Origin: CATOSP01 sp965204715
GTDB taxonomy: Bacteria; Chloroflexota; Dehalococcoidia; Lucifugimonadales; UBA3495
Reading direction: 5' to 3'
Assembly: GCA_965204715.1 (NCBI GenBank)
Contig: OZ242009.1
Coordinates: forward strand, 4,030,001 to 4,094,000
DNA: 64,000 bases
Shown piece by piece: positions 51,893-60,463 of this stretch (the stretch's first letter is position 1; the number at the start of each line of letters is the position of its first letter). The notes below the pieces were generated by a model. That model worked only from the letters and a program-made list of their open reading frames with translations. It had not been told where the DNA came from and searched no databases. The translations under genes and the position numbers were made by a program.

Positions 51893-53875
51893 TCAGGGGT
51901 TGTTCGAGTAGGTGTCTGGCGGCGTTACGCCGTGGAAGATGGAGTATTCGGAGATGACTACATCTTCTCCTTCTATCTTAGCCCATACCATGATTGTATA
52001 CACGCCGCTGCCGTGCTGTTTGATAACATCCCGCAGGTTCGCTGTTACCGAAAACCGGTCACCCTTGGCGACCCATTTCGAGGCAGTAATCCACTGCACC
52101 GTAATGGTTATCTCCTGAAGCAGTTGACTGGCATTGTATGCCTGTTGCCAAAGTTCGTGCGCTTCATCGTGAGATTGTGGCGCAGATGCATCCGGGCTAA
52201 CCTCGTATGGGTCAGGGCAAGGTTGGTAGGTCCTAGTGAATTCGTCCTCATTATAGTACCAACCTCCTGTTAGGGGTTCCCTCAACGCAGCAACAAGCAG
52301 GCCGGAGTCGTAACAGTAGGTGCGTGAGACCTGTCCTCTGGTGAGACGGTGCGGCGTCGGGTCATAATAAACCTGTACGCCAAAGTCGCCTTCATCTGTG
52401 AATTGGATGCCATTCTTGGCCCGACCGTCTAGGATCAAGGCACCATTTTCAATGTCCGGCAACTGGTCGAATTCCACGTAATCGCCCTCGAAGTGCTGGT
52501 ACGCCATCAAGTTGTACCGGTCCCAGGCCAAGCCAATGTTGACCTTCTTGTGATGCTTGTCGAGGATATTTCGCCGGTGGCCCCAGCTGAGCATCCACCA
52601 TTGCACCGCCTCTTCAATCTCCGATCTGATGGGGTCAAGGGGGCTGTACCAGTCAGAGCTTGTGATGCAATAGTCTGATCCAAGACCGTTTTCACCGTTG
52701 GATTGGTAGCCGCCTGCCAGACTGTATCGCATGTATGGTTTCAGGCCATCAATGCCCCAATGGCTCGAGACGCAGTTTTCCAGGGACGCTTCGGCGTGCA
52801 ATTGGGCCGCGCCATTATCTCCCAATACCACTGGGGGGACACCCGCCTTCTTGCGCTCGGCGTTGATAAGTTCTAGTATGTAGCGCTTTTCATCGCCATG
52901 CCGCAAAGCTGGTGCCTGATCTGAGGGATGGAACGTCGGCATAGGTGTTGGCTTGGGTATGCTTGTTGGCCGCGGCGTATTGGTTGGACTGAGGATAGGT
53001 GTCCGCATGACTTCCTGCGATTGCGATGCTGCCTGGCTTGAGTCGAATACCCGTTCCGGCAGAACCTCGACGGTTATGTTGTCCCTCACCCATTCAGGGT
53101 CGGGGTTTTCTATCCGTTCCCGCTCGACCGTTACAGCCCCAATGTAATCGCCGTTCCTTATCCGAAGGAATTGAGTAATCTCCTCTTGCTCAGTCCCGTC
53201 CCGATGCGTGACGACCAATTTCACTTGCTCATGGTTTTCGCCGTCGGGAATGTCGTCAACCCGCAGGTTGAGAGTGTAACCAATCTCAACAAAACTAATA
53301 GTCGTGACCTCTGCCAGGATAGGGACTGTCTTGGATATGGTTGCTTGTGAAGTAGGCGCCGGGGTTGGGGGAGGAGATAGGGTTGCCGTGTGATCAGGAG
53401 TTGGAGGAGGTCCGACATTAGGGACACTGGTTGGCGCAGGGGCAAGGGGTGAAGCCGGTAACGCGGTTGGGGCCGTTGTGCCAGTGGAAACCAACGTTTT
53501 CGCTGCTCCCTTCGTCATTATCATACTTTGCGCTGTTGCTGTTGCAGGTACGGGAGTCTCAGTTGGTACGTACAGGACCGGCGCGACGGGGGGCGCATTG
53601 TCACCGGCCGGCTGCCTGGTGGCCAACTGTATCTCGAATGGAAGCATTTCCTGACAAGCCACTACCCCGAGGCCGGCGATTACTGCAACGAGAATCAACA
53701 GGGCGAGTATCAGCCTGCCGTTCCCACGCCTGTTCCTGCCTGATGTTCTGGACGTATGCCCGGGTCTTTGGCGGCCAACACGCTTAACTTGCCTACCACC
53801 GGCCCTTGAGCGGGAGCAGAGAACGCAAGTGCAGGCTGGTGGATGGTCGTAATGCCAGTTTGGCCGATGGTGCAT
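51893..53875 (-). CDS. membrane-anchored CAP (SCP/PR-1) domain protein with Pro/Thr linker
   Basis: A 660-residue protein. The N-terminus has a small cysteine cluster (HPPACTCVLCSRSR), a basic stretch, and one transmembrane helix at about 54-75 (LILALLILVAVIAGLGVVAC). A Pro/Thr-rich linker follows, then a beta domain (residues 180-280) and a CAP domain from about 320 with LINAERKKAGVPPVVL, SHWGIDGLKPYMRYSLAGGY and WWMLSWGHRRNIL, matching the CAP histidines and glutamates. The domain would be outside the cell; bacterial CAP proteins lack a settled function. GC is lower than in the neighbours. It lies three bases after tsaC. Confidence 0.85.
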   Translation of the reverse strand: MHHRPNWHYDHPPACTCVLCSRSRAGGRQVKRVGRQRPGHTSRTSGRNRRGNGRLILALLILVAVIAGLGVVACQEMLPFEIQLATRQPAGDNAPPVAPVLYVPTETPVPATATAQSMIMTKGAAKTLVSTGTTAPTALPASPLAPAPTSVPNVGPPPTPDHTATLSPPPTPAPTSQATISKTVPILAEVTTISFVEIGYTLNLRVDDIPDGENHEQVKLVVTHRDGTEQEEITQFLRIRNGDYIGAVTVERERIENPDPEWVRDNITVEVLPERVFDSSQAASQSQEVMRTPILSPTNTPRPTSIPKPTPMPTFHPSDQAPALRHGDEKRYILELINAERKKAGVPPVVLGDNGAAQLHAEASLENCVSSHWGIDGLKPYMRYSLAGGYQSNGENGLGSDYCITSSDWYSPLDPIRSEIEEAVQWWMLSWGHRRNILDKHHKKVNIGLAWDRYNLMAYQHFEGDYVEFDQLPDIENGALILDGRAKNGIQFTDEGDFGVQVYYDPTPHRLTRGQVSRTYCYDSGLLVAALREPLTGGWYYNEDEFTRTYQPCPDPYEVSPDASAPQSHDEAHELWQQAYNASQLLQEITITVQWITASKWVAKGDRFSVTANLRDVIKQHGSGVYTIMVWAKIEGEDVVISEYSIFHGVTPPDTYSNNP

Positions 53876-53878
53876 GAC

Positions 53879-54490
53879 TTAACTCAGCAGGCGGGTGATA
53901 TCATCGAATGGTATCGCGCCTTCCCTGATTAGCATTGGGGTTTCCGTGGTTATGTCAACTATTGTGGATGCCGCACCCATGGGCGTCGGCCCGGCAGTTA
54001 CCACATAGTCCACTTTGTGACCGATCTGCTCCCTGAGTTCGTCCAGGTCTCGGGGGTCAGGTTGGCCGCTGACATTGGCGCTGGTGCCGGTGATGGGGCC
54101 GCCCAGCAGGCGGGCGATGGCGCGGGGAACGGGGTGGTCCGGTATACGTACCGCGACCGTGGGAGCTCCGGCGGTGACCCTGTCTGAGACTTGGGCAGCC
54201 TTCTTGACCACCAGGGTCAGCGGGCCTGGCCAGAACCGTTCTGCCAGCACCCTTGCTGCGTTTGGGATGTTTCCCGCCACCCTTTCCAGTTGATTCCAGT
54301 CGTCGATGAGGACTGGCAGAGCCAGGCCCGAGGGACGCTCCTTGATGGCGAAAATCGCCTCCACCGCCGCCGGGTTAAAAACATCGGCGCCCAATCCGTA
54401 AAGAGTGTCTGTCGGAAAAGATACGACACCTCCACGGCGGAGCGCACGGACGGCCTGTTCGACCTCGATATCTTCTGGTGCATCACTCAT
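53879..54490 (-). CDS. tsaC: L-threonylcarbamoyladenylate synthase (TsaC/Sua5/YrdC)
   Basis: A 203-residue YrdC-fold enzyme that makes threonylcarbamoyl-AMP for t6A37 modification of tRNAs. Visible are the KxR-like nucleotide region KERPSGLALPVLI, SFPTDTLYGLGADVFNP, WPGPLTLVVKKA and GTSANVSGQPDP. I start at ATG 54490 (MSDAPEDIEVEQAVRAL); a 17-residue longer version to 54541 is possible. It is the first gene of the long minus-strand run and is divergent from guaA. Confidence 0.94.
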   Translation of the reverse strand: MSDAPEDIEVEQAVRALRRGGVVSFPTDTLYGLGADVFNPAAVEAIFAIKERPSGLALPVLIDDWNQLERVAGNIPNAARVLAERFWPGPLTLVVKKAAQVSDRVTAGAPTVAVRIPDHPVPRAIARLLGGPITGTSANVSGQPDPRDLDELREQIGHKVDYVVTAGPTPMGAASTIVDITTETPMLIREGAIPFDDITRLLS

Positions 54491-54719
54491 TCGACCGCAA
54501 CTCGCCGCCAGGTTCGGCGAGTATAACATAGCGATTTCCATACACTCGCAGGCAGTGGTCGTCGCCTGGAAAAGATGCCATCCAGGTAGCTCATAGGCTG
54601 TTTTGCCACAGCAACCAGTCGACGGCTCCCGATGCTACGGCATGTACGTGCGTGACGCTGACCCTCAATATCTGGTGGAATTTGCCTCTGACTCCTATGC
54701 GATGCCAAGGCAACACGGG

Positions 54720-54725
54720 TATAAT
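54720..54725 (+). promoter_or_regulatory. possible -10 box for guaA
   Basis: A TATAAT lies in the 303-base guaA/tsaC divergent region, about 70 bases before guaA, in CACGGGTATAATACCCGTG, which is itself an 18-base palindrome and may be an operator. No proper -35 box precedes it. Confidence 0.35.
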
Positions 54726-54793
54726 ACCCGTGCCGACTTACAGAGAAACCCTACCTCAGTAACACAGGAGGTGCCGCCACGGTCGGAGGGAAT

Positions 54794-56446
54794 TTGCCCC
54801 AGGGCAGACGGGTTTCAGCCAGCGACCACCTCGAAATCTCCACCTACCTCCAGATTGCCAAGAACCTGGAGGCTATGGGCGCGGAAGCGGAGAACGAAGG
54901 CCGCGCCGTAACCGAGGGCGTCGTGGTCATCGACTTCGGCTCCCAGTACAGCCATTTAATCGCCCGCCGCGCCCGCGAGTTGAAAGTCTATTCCGAAGTT
55001 GTCCCGTCATCCAGCACGTGGGAATCGGTGCGCCACATACAGCCCAAGGGGGTCATACTGTCCGGCGGCCCCGCAAGCGTCTACGAACCGGGAGCGCCGA
55101 CGATTCCTGATTGGGTCTTTGAGCGCGGCCTGCCGGTACTGGGCATCTGCTACGGGATGCAGGCGCTGGTACACCAGCTCGGCGGGTCGGTCATTCCGGG
55201 ACTGCGGCAGGAATACGGCTCCGCATCGCTCCATCAGGATGGGGACGGTTGTAGCTTGTTCCACGAGCTTCCACCCTCGTTCCAGGTATGGATGAGCCAC
55301 GGAGACCGGGTCGCTGAGCTGCCGCCCGGCTTCTCAAGCCTCGCCTTTACGGAGAACTCTCCGGTCGCGGCGCTGAGCGACGGGGACCGTATATTCGGCC
55401 TCCAGTTCCACCCGGAGGTCGTTCACACACCGATGGGGGTCTCCATACTGGAGAATTTCCTGATGCGCGCCTGCGGCTGCGAGGGCAATTGGACTGCCGG
55501 GAACTTCGTCAAGGACTCAGTGCAGCGTATCCGGGAACAGGTGGGAGACGGCAGGGTAATCTGCGCCCTATCCGGAGGCGTGGATTCGGCCGTGACCGCA
55601 ATGCTGGTACATGAGGCCATCGGCGACCGATTGACCTGCATCTTCGTGAATAACGGGCTGCTGCGACTGGAGGAGCCGGAGCGGGTGGAAGAGACTTTCC
55701 GCAGCAACCTGGGCCTCAATCTCGTGTGCGTCGAGGCTACTGAGCGGTTTCTGACCCAACTGGCGAGTGTCACAGACCCGGAGCAGAAAAGGAAGTCCAT
55801 CGGCGAGGAATTCATTCGGGTTTTCGAGGAGACTGCTGCCGACCTGGGACAGACTGATTTTCTGGCCCAGGGCACGCTGTATCCTGACGTGATCGAAAGC
55901 GAGACGCCGGAGAACAGAGCATCAGCCCGGATCAAGACCCATCACAACGTTGGCGGTTTGCCCGAGCACATGAGCCTCAAGCTGGTGGAGCCTCTGCGCT
56001 ACCTGTTCAAGGATGAGGTGAGGGAGGTGGGACTGGCCCTGGGACTGCCCCACGAGATGGTCTACCGCCAGCCGTTCCCCGGACCGGGACTGGCCATCAG
56101 AATCATCGGAGAGGTTACGGCTGAGAAGCTGGACATGGTTCGTGCCTGCGACTGGATCGTCATTGACGAAATCAAGAACGCGAACCTGTACGACCGGCTC
56201 TGGCAGAGCTTCGCTGTCCTCAGCGACAGCCGCACCGTGGGCGTGATGGGCGATTACCGCACCTACGGCAACGTCTGCGCCATACGGGCCGTTGCCAGCG
56301 AGGATGCCATGACCGCAGACTGGGTCAGGCTCCCTTACGAGGTGCTGGCACGAATCTCCAACCGCATCGTCAATGAAGTCCCCGGCGTAACCAGGGTGGT
56401 CTACGACATCACCAGCAAACCGCCCGGCACCATCGAATGGGAGTGA
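54794..56446 (+). CDS. guaA: GMP synthase (glutamine-hydrolysing)
   Basis: A two-domain enzyme converting XMP to GMP. The class I amidotransferase domain has VVVIDFGSQYSHLIARR, the nucleophile cysteine in LGICYGMQALVHQ and the histidine-glutamate in LQFHPEVVHT; the ATP pyrophosphatase domain has ALSGGVDSAVTAM and the C-terminal dimer domain ends PPGTIEWE. The start is uncertain: TTG 54794 after CGGAGGG gives 550 residues with about 42 extra at the N-terminus; ATG 54875 after GGAGG gives 523, nearer the usual size. It heads the plus-strand purine run. Confidence 0.95.
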   Translation: MPQGRRVSASDHLEISTYLQIAKNLEAMGAEAENEGRAVTEGVVVIDFGSQYSHLIARRARELKVYSEVVPSSSTWESVRHIQPKGVILSGGPASVYEPGAPTIPDWVFERGLPVLGICYGMQALVHQLGGSVIPGLRQEYGSASLHQDGDGCSLFHELPPSFQVWMSHGDRVAELPPGFSSLAFTENSPVAALSDGDRIFGLQFHPEVVHTPMGVSILENFLMRACGCEGNWTAGNFVKDSVQRIREQVGDGRVICALSGGVDSAVTAMLVHEAIGDRLTCIFVNNGLLRLEEPERVEETFRSNLGLNLVCVEATERFLTQLASVTDPEQKRKSIGEEFIRVFEETAADLGQTDFLAQGTLYPDVIESETPENRASARIKTHHNVGGLPEHMSLKLVEPLRYLFKDEVREVGLALGLPHEMVYRQPFPGPGLAIRIIGEVTAEKLDMVRACDWIVIDEIKNANLYDRLWQSFAVLSDSRTVGVMGDYRTYGNVCAIRAVASEDAMTADWVRLPYEVLARISNRIVNEVPGVTRVVYDITSKPPGTIEWE

Positions 56447-56554
56447 CGGCGAATGGGAGTGACGACCCTGCCGAGGTACTGGACCCATCATTGCCGTCTT
56501 ACCCATCATTGCCGTCTTGAGGAACATGCTGGCTAACCGTGTAATGGTGCTTCA

Positions 56555-57841
56555 GTGAAAGTCCTGCTGGTTGGATCCGGGGGCCGCGAACATGCCCTGG
56601 CCTGGCGGTTGCGCAAAAGCCCGGCGTTGACCCGGCTGTGGGTTGCCAACGGCAACGGGGGCACGGCCCGAATCGCCGAGAACCTGGATGATGTTGCCCC
56701 GGAAGACCTGGACGGGCTTGAAAAGGCAGCCAAGAGTCTCAACGTCGACCTGGTCGTGGTAGGCCCGGAAGCTCCGCTGGCCGCGGGGTTAGTGGACCGG
56801 TTCGCGTCAGTTGGAATCCCCGCTTTCGGACCAGATGCTGCGGCGGCCCAAATCGAGGCCAGCAAGAGCTTCGCCCTGGAACTTATGCGAGACGCAGACG
56901 TTCCATGCCCTGATTTTCGCACATTCCACGAGGAGCAGGACGCCCTGGAGTTCCTGCGCCGCCACGGCGGTCCGGTGGTGGTTAAGGCCAACGGGCTTGC
57001 GGCCGGTAAGGGCGTGGCCATGTGTCCCGGTCCCGAGGATGCGGCGGATGCGGTGCGGGCCTGCATGACCGGGCGCGTATTCGGCAAGTCAGGAGAGACC
57101 GTTGTTATCGAGGAAATGCTCACCGGCCCCGAGGTAAGTGTGTTCGCATTCTGCGATGGGGTCCATCTCTCCCCGTTGGTCGCTGCCTGCGATTACAAGC
57201 GCATCGGTGACAACGACGAAGGACCCAACACCGGAGGTATGGGTTCCTTCGCGCCGCCTGATTTCTGGACTGGCGACCTGTGCCGGGAGATCAATCACTC
57301 CATCATGGACCCGGTAATCAAGGCGATGGCCGACCGGGGCACGCCCTTCAAGGGAACGCTGTACGCCGGCATAATGCTGACGCCCGACGGTCCCAAGGTA
57401 CTGGAGTTCAACTGCCGGTTGGGAGACCCGGAAGCCCAGGTGGTGTTGCCTCAGCTTCTGACCGACCCTCTTGAGCTTATGACCGCCTGCATTGAAGGAC
57501 GCTTGGACTTGATGACCGTCGAATGGAGCGACCGGCCTCACGTCGGAGTTGTCATGGTCTCCGGTGGTTACCCCGGAGACTACCGTACCGGGTTGGAGAT
57601 TGACGGACTGTTCGATAATAGGCTGGACACCTTGGTATTCCAAGCCGGGACCCGTCTTGTCGAACATGGCGACGAGTCCAAGACCGTCACCGCCGGAGGA
57701 CGCGTTCTGACCGTGGTCGGCAGCGGCGATTCTCTGGCACAAGCCCGGTCTGCGGCGTATCATGGAGTGCGGGAAATATCCTTCGATGGGGCCTACTACC
57801 GCACGGACATAGCCGCCGTGGAGGGGAGGGTGTTCACATAG
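56555..57841 (+). CDS. purD: phosphoribosylamine-glycine ligase
   Basis: A 428-residue ATP-grasp ligase forming GAR, the second purine step. It begins with MKVLLVGSGGREHALAWRLR, has VVVKANGLAAGKGVAMC, GPEVSVFAFCDG, the family signature around FNCRLGDPEAQVVLP, and a normal C-terminus. The start is GTG 56555. It lies 108 bases after guaA. Its stop TAG overlaps the proposed ATA start of the next gene. Confidence 0.97.
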   Translation: MKVLLVGSGGREHALAWRLRKSPALTRLWVANGNGGTARIAENLDDVAPEDLDGLEKAAKSLNVDLVVVGPEAPLAAGLVDRFASVGIPAFGPDAAAAQIEASKSFALELMRDADVPCPDFRTFHEEQDALEFLRRHGGPVVVKANGLAAGKGVAMCPGPEDAADAVRACMTGRVFGKSGETVVIEEMLTGPEVSVFAFCDGVHLSPLVAACDYKRIGDNDEGPNTGGMGSFAPPDFWTGDLCREINHSIMDPVIKAMADRGTPFKGTLYAGIMLTPDGPKVLEFNCRLGDPEAQVVLPQLLTDPLELMTACIEGRLDLMTVEWSDRPHVGVVMVSGGYPGDYRTGLEIDGLFDNRLDTLVFQAGTRLVEHGDESKTVTAGGRVLTVVGSGDSLAQARSAAYHGVREISFDGAYYRTDIAAVEGRVFT

Positions 57842-58437
57842 CAACCCGCGAGCGCGCAACGGTAAACTGGACGTTCTTGGTCGAGACCTACCGTGCAGCC
57901 CTTGAAGAGGGCAGGCTGGAATCTTACCGCAAGCGGCGCTGGAGGCGCACGGAGGAGTTCTCGTCGTGGCTCACCGCGGGAGCGTTGCCCGGTCTTACGG
58001 AAAAGCAGGCTTCGGACCTGCACCGTGGTTCCGGGTCTAGCCAGTCCAGGGAATTCAAACTGAACTCGATTGATGAGGTCCGGGAGTCCCTGGACTTTCT
58101 CCTCTACGATGCGACCAAGCTGGAGGGACGGTTCCAGGAGTGCGCAGCGGACGATGGCGGGTTCAAGCTGGCGGGGGCAGGCAAACAGTTCGTCTCCTAC
58201 ATGATGTGTTTGCGAGACCCGGGCCTGTTCGCCATGTGGACGCCCTATTCGGAACGGCTACTGCGCATGGTAGGGCTGCATCACCCCGGTCTGCGGGGCA
58301 GAAACCTTGGCATGGGTTACATTGACCTGCTGGATGCGTTACAGGTGGTGCGCGTCCGGGCTGGACTGCCGGACTTCCGGCTTGTGGATGAGTTCGCCTT
58401 TGCGAATACGCGGCCCCGCAGACGCGACACCGGCTGA
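57838..58437 (+). CDS. uncharacterised protein following purD
   Basis: A protein of about 199 residues without recognised family. It is helical and basic at the start (RLESYRKRRWRRTEEF) with MCLRDPGLFAMWTPYSERLL and GMGYIDLLDALQVVRVR further on. The only conventional start is TTG 57877, without a ribosome site. In frame upstream, ATA 57838 is seven bases after GAGGGGAGGG and overlaps the purD stop as ATAG, much like an ATGA coupling. I therefore propose ATA 57838. Co-transcription with purD is near certain; any role in purine metabolism is unproven. Confidence 0.65.
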   Translation: MATRERATVNWTFLVETYRAALEEGRLESYRKRRWRRTEEFSSWLTAGALPGLTEKQASDLHRGSGSSQSREFKLNSIDEVRESLDFLLYDATKLEGRFQECAADDGGFKLAGAGKQFVSYMMCLRDPGLFAMWTPYSERLLRMVGLHHPGLRGRNLGMGYIDLLDALQVVRVRAGLPDFRLVDEFAFANTRPRRRDTG

Positions 58438-58493
58438 TTCCAGATGACCGGCAGGAGTATATCCAATTCGTCGAAATGGTTGGAGTGATGTCT

Positions 58494-58940
58494 ATGGCGT
58501 GGCAAGACTCGCTGGCGGAATTGAAGGGAGAGTTGGCGGACATCCGGGCTGAACGGCGGCGTCTGGCCGAAGAAGAGGAGGCTGACATCCGCCGGGAGCG
58601 TGAGGAGATTTCCAAGATGGCCGAAGAACTCGCCGTCTCCGCCCTTCTGGAGGACATGAACACCGTCCTGCTGGATGGCTCGGGCGAGGTCGAGACCATC
58701 ACATCCTGGGAGGAAGAGGAGGAGGACATTGTCATAGACGGGGAAGAGGATGAAGAAGAGGGGGACGCAATCGCCGCGATCCTCTCCTGGGACGAAGGGG
58801 GCGAGCGGGAAATTGCCATCGACGTGGGGGTGTCGGACGACGGCCCGTTCCTGCAGGTCAACGGCGTCGACATCCGTCCTGAGCGCGAGGCTCTGGAGGC
58901 CGCGCTGATGCAGGCGTTCCGGGATGAACTGGAGATCTAA
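58494..58940 (+). CDS. small acidic uncharacterised protein
   Basis: A 148-residue very acidic protein. The N-terminal 45 residues are charged coiled coil (LKGELADIRAERRRLAEEEE), then a Glu/Asp-rich stretch (SWEEEEEDIVIDGEEDEEEG) and a small alpha/beta-looking end (IAIDVGVSDDGPFLQVNGVD). No family recognised. ATG 58494 is eight bases after GGAG; two earlier starts at 58476 and 58488 are in frame. It lies between the unknown gene after purD and purE, with a hairpin after its stop. Confidence 0.7.
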   Translation: MAWQDSLAELKGELADIRAERRRLAEEEEADIRREREEISKMAEELAVSALLEDMNTVLLDGSGEVETITSWEEEEEDIVIDGEEDEEEGDAIAAILSWDEGGEREIAIDVGVSDDGPFLQVNGVDIRPEREALEAALMQAFRDELEI

Positions 58941-58946
58941 GGGAAA

Positions 58947-58970
58947 CCCCTCTCCCTTGAAGGAGAGGGG
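58947..58970. terminator. hairpin after the acidic protein gene
   Basis: CCCCTCTCC and GGAGAGGGG form a nine-pair stem with a six-base loop (CTTGAA), seven bases after the stop codon. No T-run follows, so it may be a weak or factor-dependent terminator, or a mobile palindrome. Confidence 0.45.
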
Positions 58971-58991
58971 GCATGAAAAAAAGTTATCATA

Positions 58992-59016
58992 GATTCCCCG
59001 CTTTGGCGGGAATCAC
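58992..59016. repeat. dispersed palindromic repeat, copy 3
   Basis: GATTCCCCGC-TTT-GGCGGGAATC palindrome in front of purE, 19 bases before its start. Related to the copies at 19656-19680 and 49603-49627. Confidence 0.55.
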
Positions 59017-59034
59017 GGCAGGGAGGTTCGGGTT

Positions 59035-59493
59035 TTGCCGTTAGTTGGTGTTATCATGGGTAGCGCCACCGATGAACCGGTGGTTAAGGACACAGTAGAC
59101 ACACTGGAACAACTGAAAATAGACTACGAAGTCCGCGTTATGTCGGCCCATCGGACTCCTGAGCGGGTACAGGAATACGCCACTTCCGCCCGGGACCGGG
59201 GGCTGGAGGTACTCATCGCCGCCGCGGGAGGTTCGGCGGCTCTGGGGGGAGTGCTTGCGTCCTGGACCACCCTCCCTGTGATCGGAGTGCCGCTTGCGTC
59301 GAGTGAAATCAAGGGGATGGACGCCCTGCTGGCGACCTCGCAGATGCCCCCGGGAATACCCGTCGCCTGCATGGCCGTCGGGTCATGGGGAGCGCGCAAC
59401 GCCGCTTTCTTCGCCGCCGAAATCCTGGGCCTGAAGTACGACGAAATCAGACAGGCTTATGAACAGTACCGGCAGCAACTCCGCGAACGCTAG
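59035..59493 (+). CDS. purE: 5-(carboxyamino)imidazole ribonucleotide mutase
   Basis: A 152-residue class I PurE, moving the carboxyl group of N5-CAIR to C4. VIMGSATDEPVVKDTVDTL, the active-site histidine in VMSAHRTPERVQEYA, IAAAGGSAALGGVLAS and MPPGIPVACMAVGSWGARNAA are typical. The start is TTG 59035, eight bases after GGGAGG. No purK is seen in the window, although a class I PurE normally needs it. The end overlaps the next gene by 35 bases. Confidence 0.94.
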   Translation: MPLVGVIMGSATDEPVVKDTVDTLEQLKIDYEVRVMSAHRTPERVQEYATSARDRGLEVLIAAAGGSAALGGVLASWTTLPVIGVPLASSEIKGMDALLATSQMPPGIPVACMAVGSWGARNAAFFAAEILGLKYDEIRQAYEQYRQQLRER

Positions 59494-60136
59494 GTCCTGT
59501 CCGGCGGTACTCACGGATTTCGACGACACCGCCGCCGTCGGAAACGTGGCCGAGCTTCTCCTGAACAGGTTCGCGGAATCGAGTTGGCAAGACGTGAGGA
59601 GGCGTTTCCGGGATGGGGAGTTCACCCTGAAGGAATACCAGGAGATCGCCTTCAACACCATCCGCGCCAGCCGGTCGGACATGGCGGACTACGTCCGGCA
59701 GAACGCCCGCCTTCGGCCCTATTTCGGCGAACTCTGGGACTATTGCCGGGAGCGGGAAGTCCCGATGGCAGTGGTGAGCGCGGGGCTGGACTTCTACGTC
59801 AAGGCGCTCATCGAGGGCAGCGGGCTGACCCAAGTGCCCGTGTACGCGGTAGAGACTGACTTTACCCCTGAAGGCATTTCCTACGAGTACCGGTTTGTCC
59901 GTCCCGGAATGGAACGCATGGGCAACTCCAAGGGACTCATCGTGGACCAGTTCCGGGAACAGGGCTACTACATCATATATATCGGCGACGGCATGTCCGA
60001 CTTCGAGGCTGCGGAAAGGGCTGACCTTGTGTTTGCCCACCGTTCCCTGGCTGAAGAGTGCGCCCGCACCGGCATACCCTTCCGGCATTTCGAGGACTTC
60101 CGGGATGTGCTGACCGCCGTGCAGGAATTTCCATAA
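59459..60136 (+). CDS. HAD-like phosphatase (MtnX/phosphoserine phosphatase-like)
   Basis: A 225-residue HAD hydrolase. Motif I is VLTDFDDTAAVG with the nucleophile aspartate, motif II MAVVSAGLDFYVK, and the last aspartates are in IYIGDGMSDFEAAERADLVFA. The layout resembles MtnX-type 2-hydroxy-3-keto-methylthiopentenyl-phosphate phosphatase and phosphoserine phosphatase, but the substrate is open. ATG 59459 is within purE; the first 15 residues may not be translated. It is placed between purE and purB, so a phosphorylated metabolite from that pathway is possible. Confidence 0.85.
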   Translation: MNSTGSNSANARSCPAVLTDFDDTAAVGNVAELLLNRFAESSWQDVRRRFRDGEFTLKEYQEIAFNTIRASRSDMADYVRQNARLRPYFGELWDYCREREVPMAVVSAGLDFYVKALIEGSGLTQVPVYAVETDFTPEGISYEYRFVRPGMERMGNSKGLIVDQFREQGYYIIYIGDGMSDFEAAERADLVFAHRSLAEECARTGIPFRHFEDFRDVLTAVQEFP

Positions 60137-60224
60137 ACGGGAGGCGGCACCAACCCAACTCAGCTGGACGTGCCGAATAACGAACCGCCCGTCAGGAACT
60201 CAACCGTCCTACTTTGGAGGAAAT

Positions 60225-60407
60225 ATGGAAGTCCTTATAATTGTAGTGATACTGATAGCAATAGCTGTGTACTTCCTGCCAACAATCATTGCTGGATTAC
60301 GTCATAAGCGCAATTTTATGGCAATATTTGCACTGAATCTATTGCTGGGCTGGTCACTTGTAGGGTGGGTTATATCCTTGGTTTGGGCTCTAACACAAGA
60401 TAACTAA
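60225..60407 (+). CDS. superinfection-immunity-like small membrane protein
   Basis: A 60-residue protein with two transmembrane helices (LIIVVILIAIAVYFLPTIIA, and the stretch 34-55 including LLLGWSLVGWVISLVWAL) joined by a basic GLRHKRNF loop. It matches my memory of the phage T4 Imm-like family (superinfection immunity), which blocks DNA injection by related phages. Bacterial relatives are common and mostly untested. Strong GGAGG before the ATG. Base composition is low (24 of 60 at 60241-60300), unlike purE or purB on either side, suggesting transfer. Confidence 0.8.
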   Translation: MEVLIIVVILIAIAVYFLPTIIAGLRHKRNFMAIFALNLLLGWSLVGWVISLVWALTQDN

Positions 60408-60463
60408 TCGATCTCCAACAGGGATAGCCTGATGGAAGGCCAAAAACGCCAGGAGGGTCGCCA

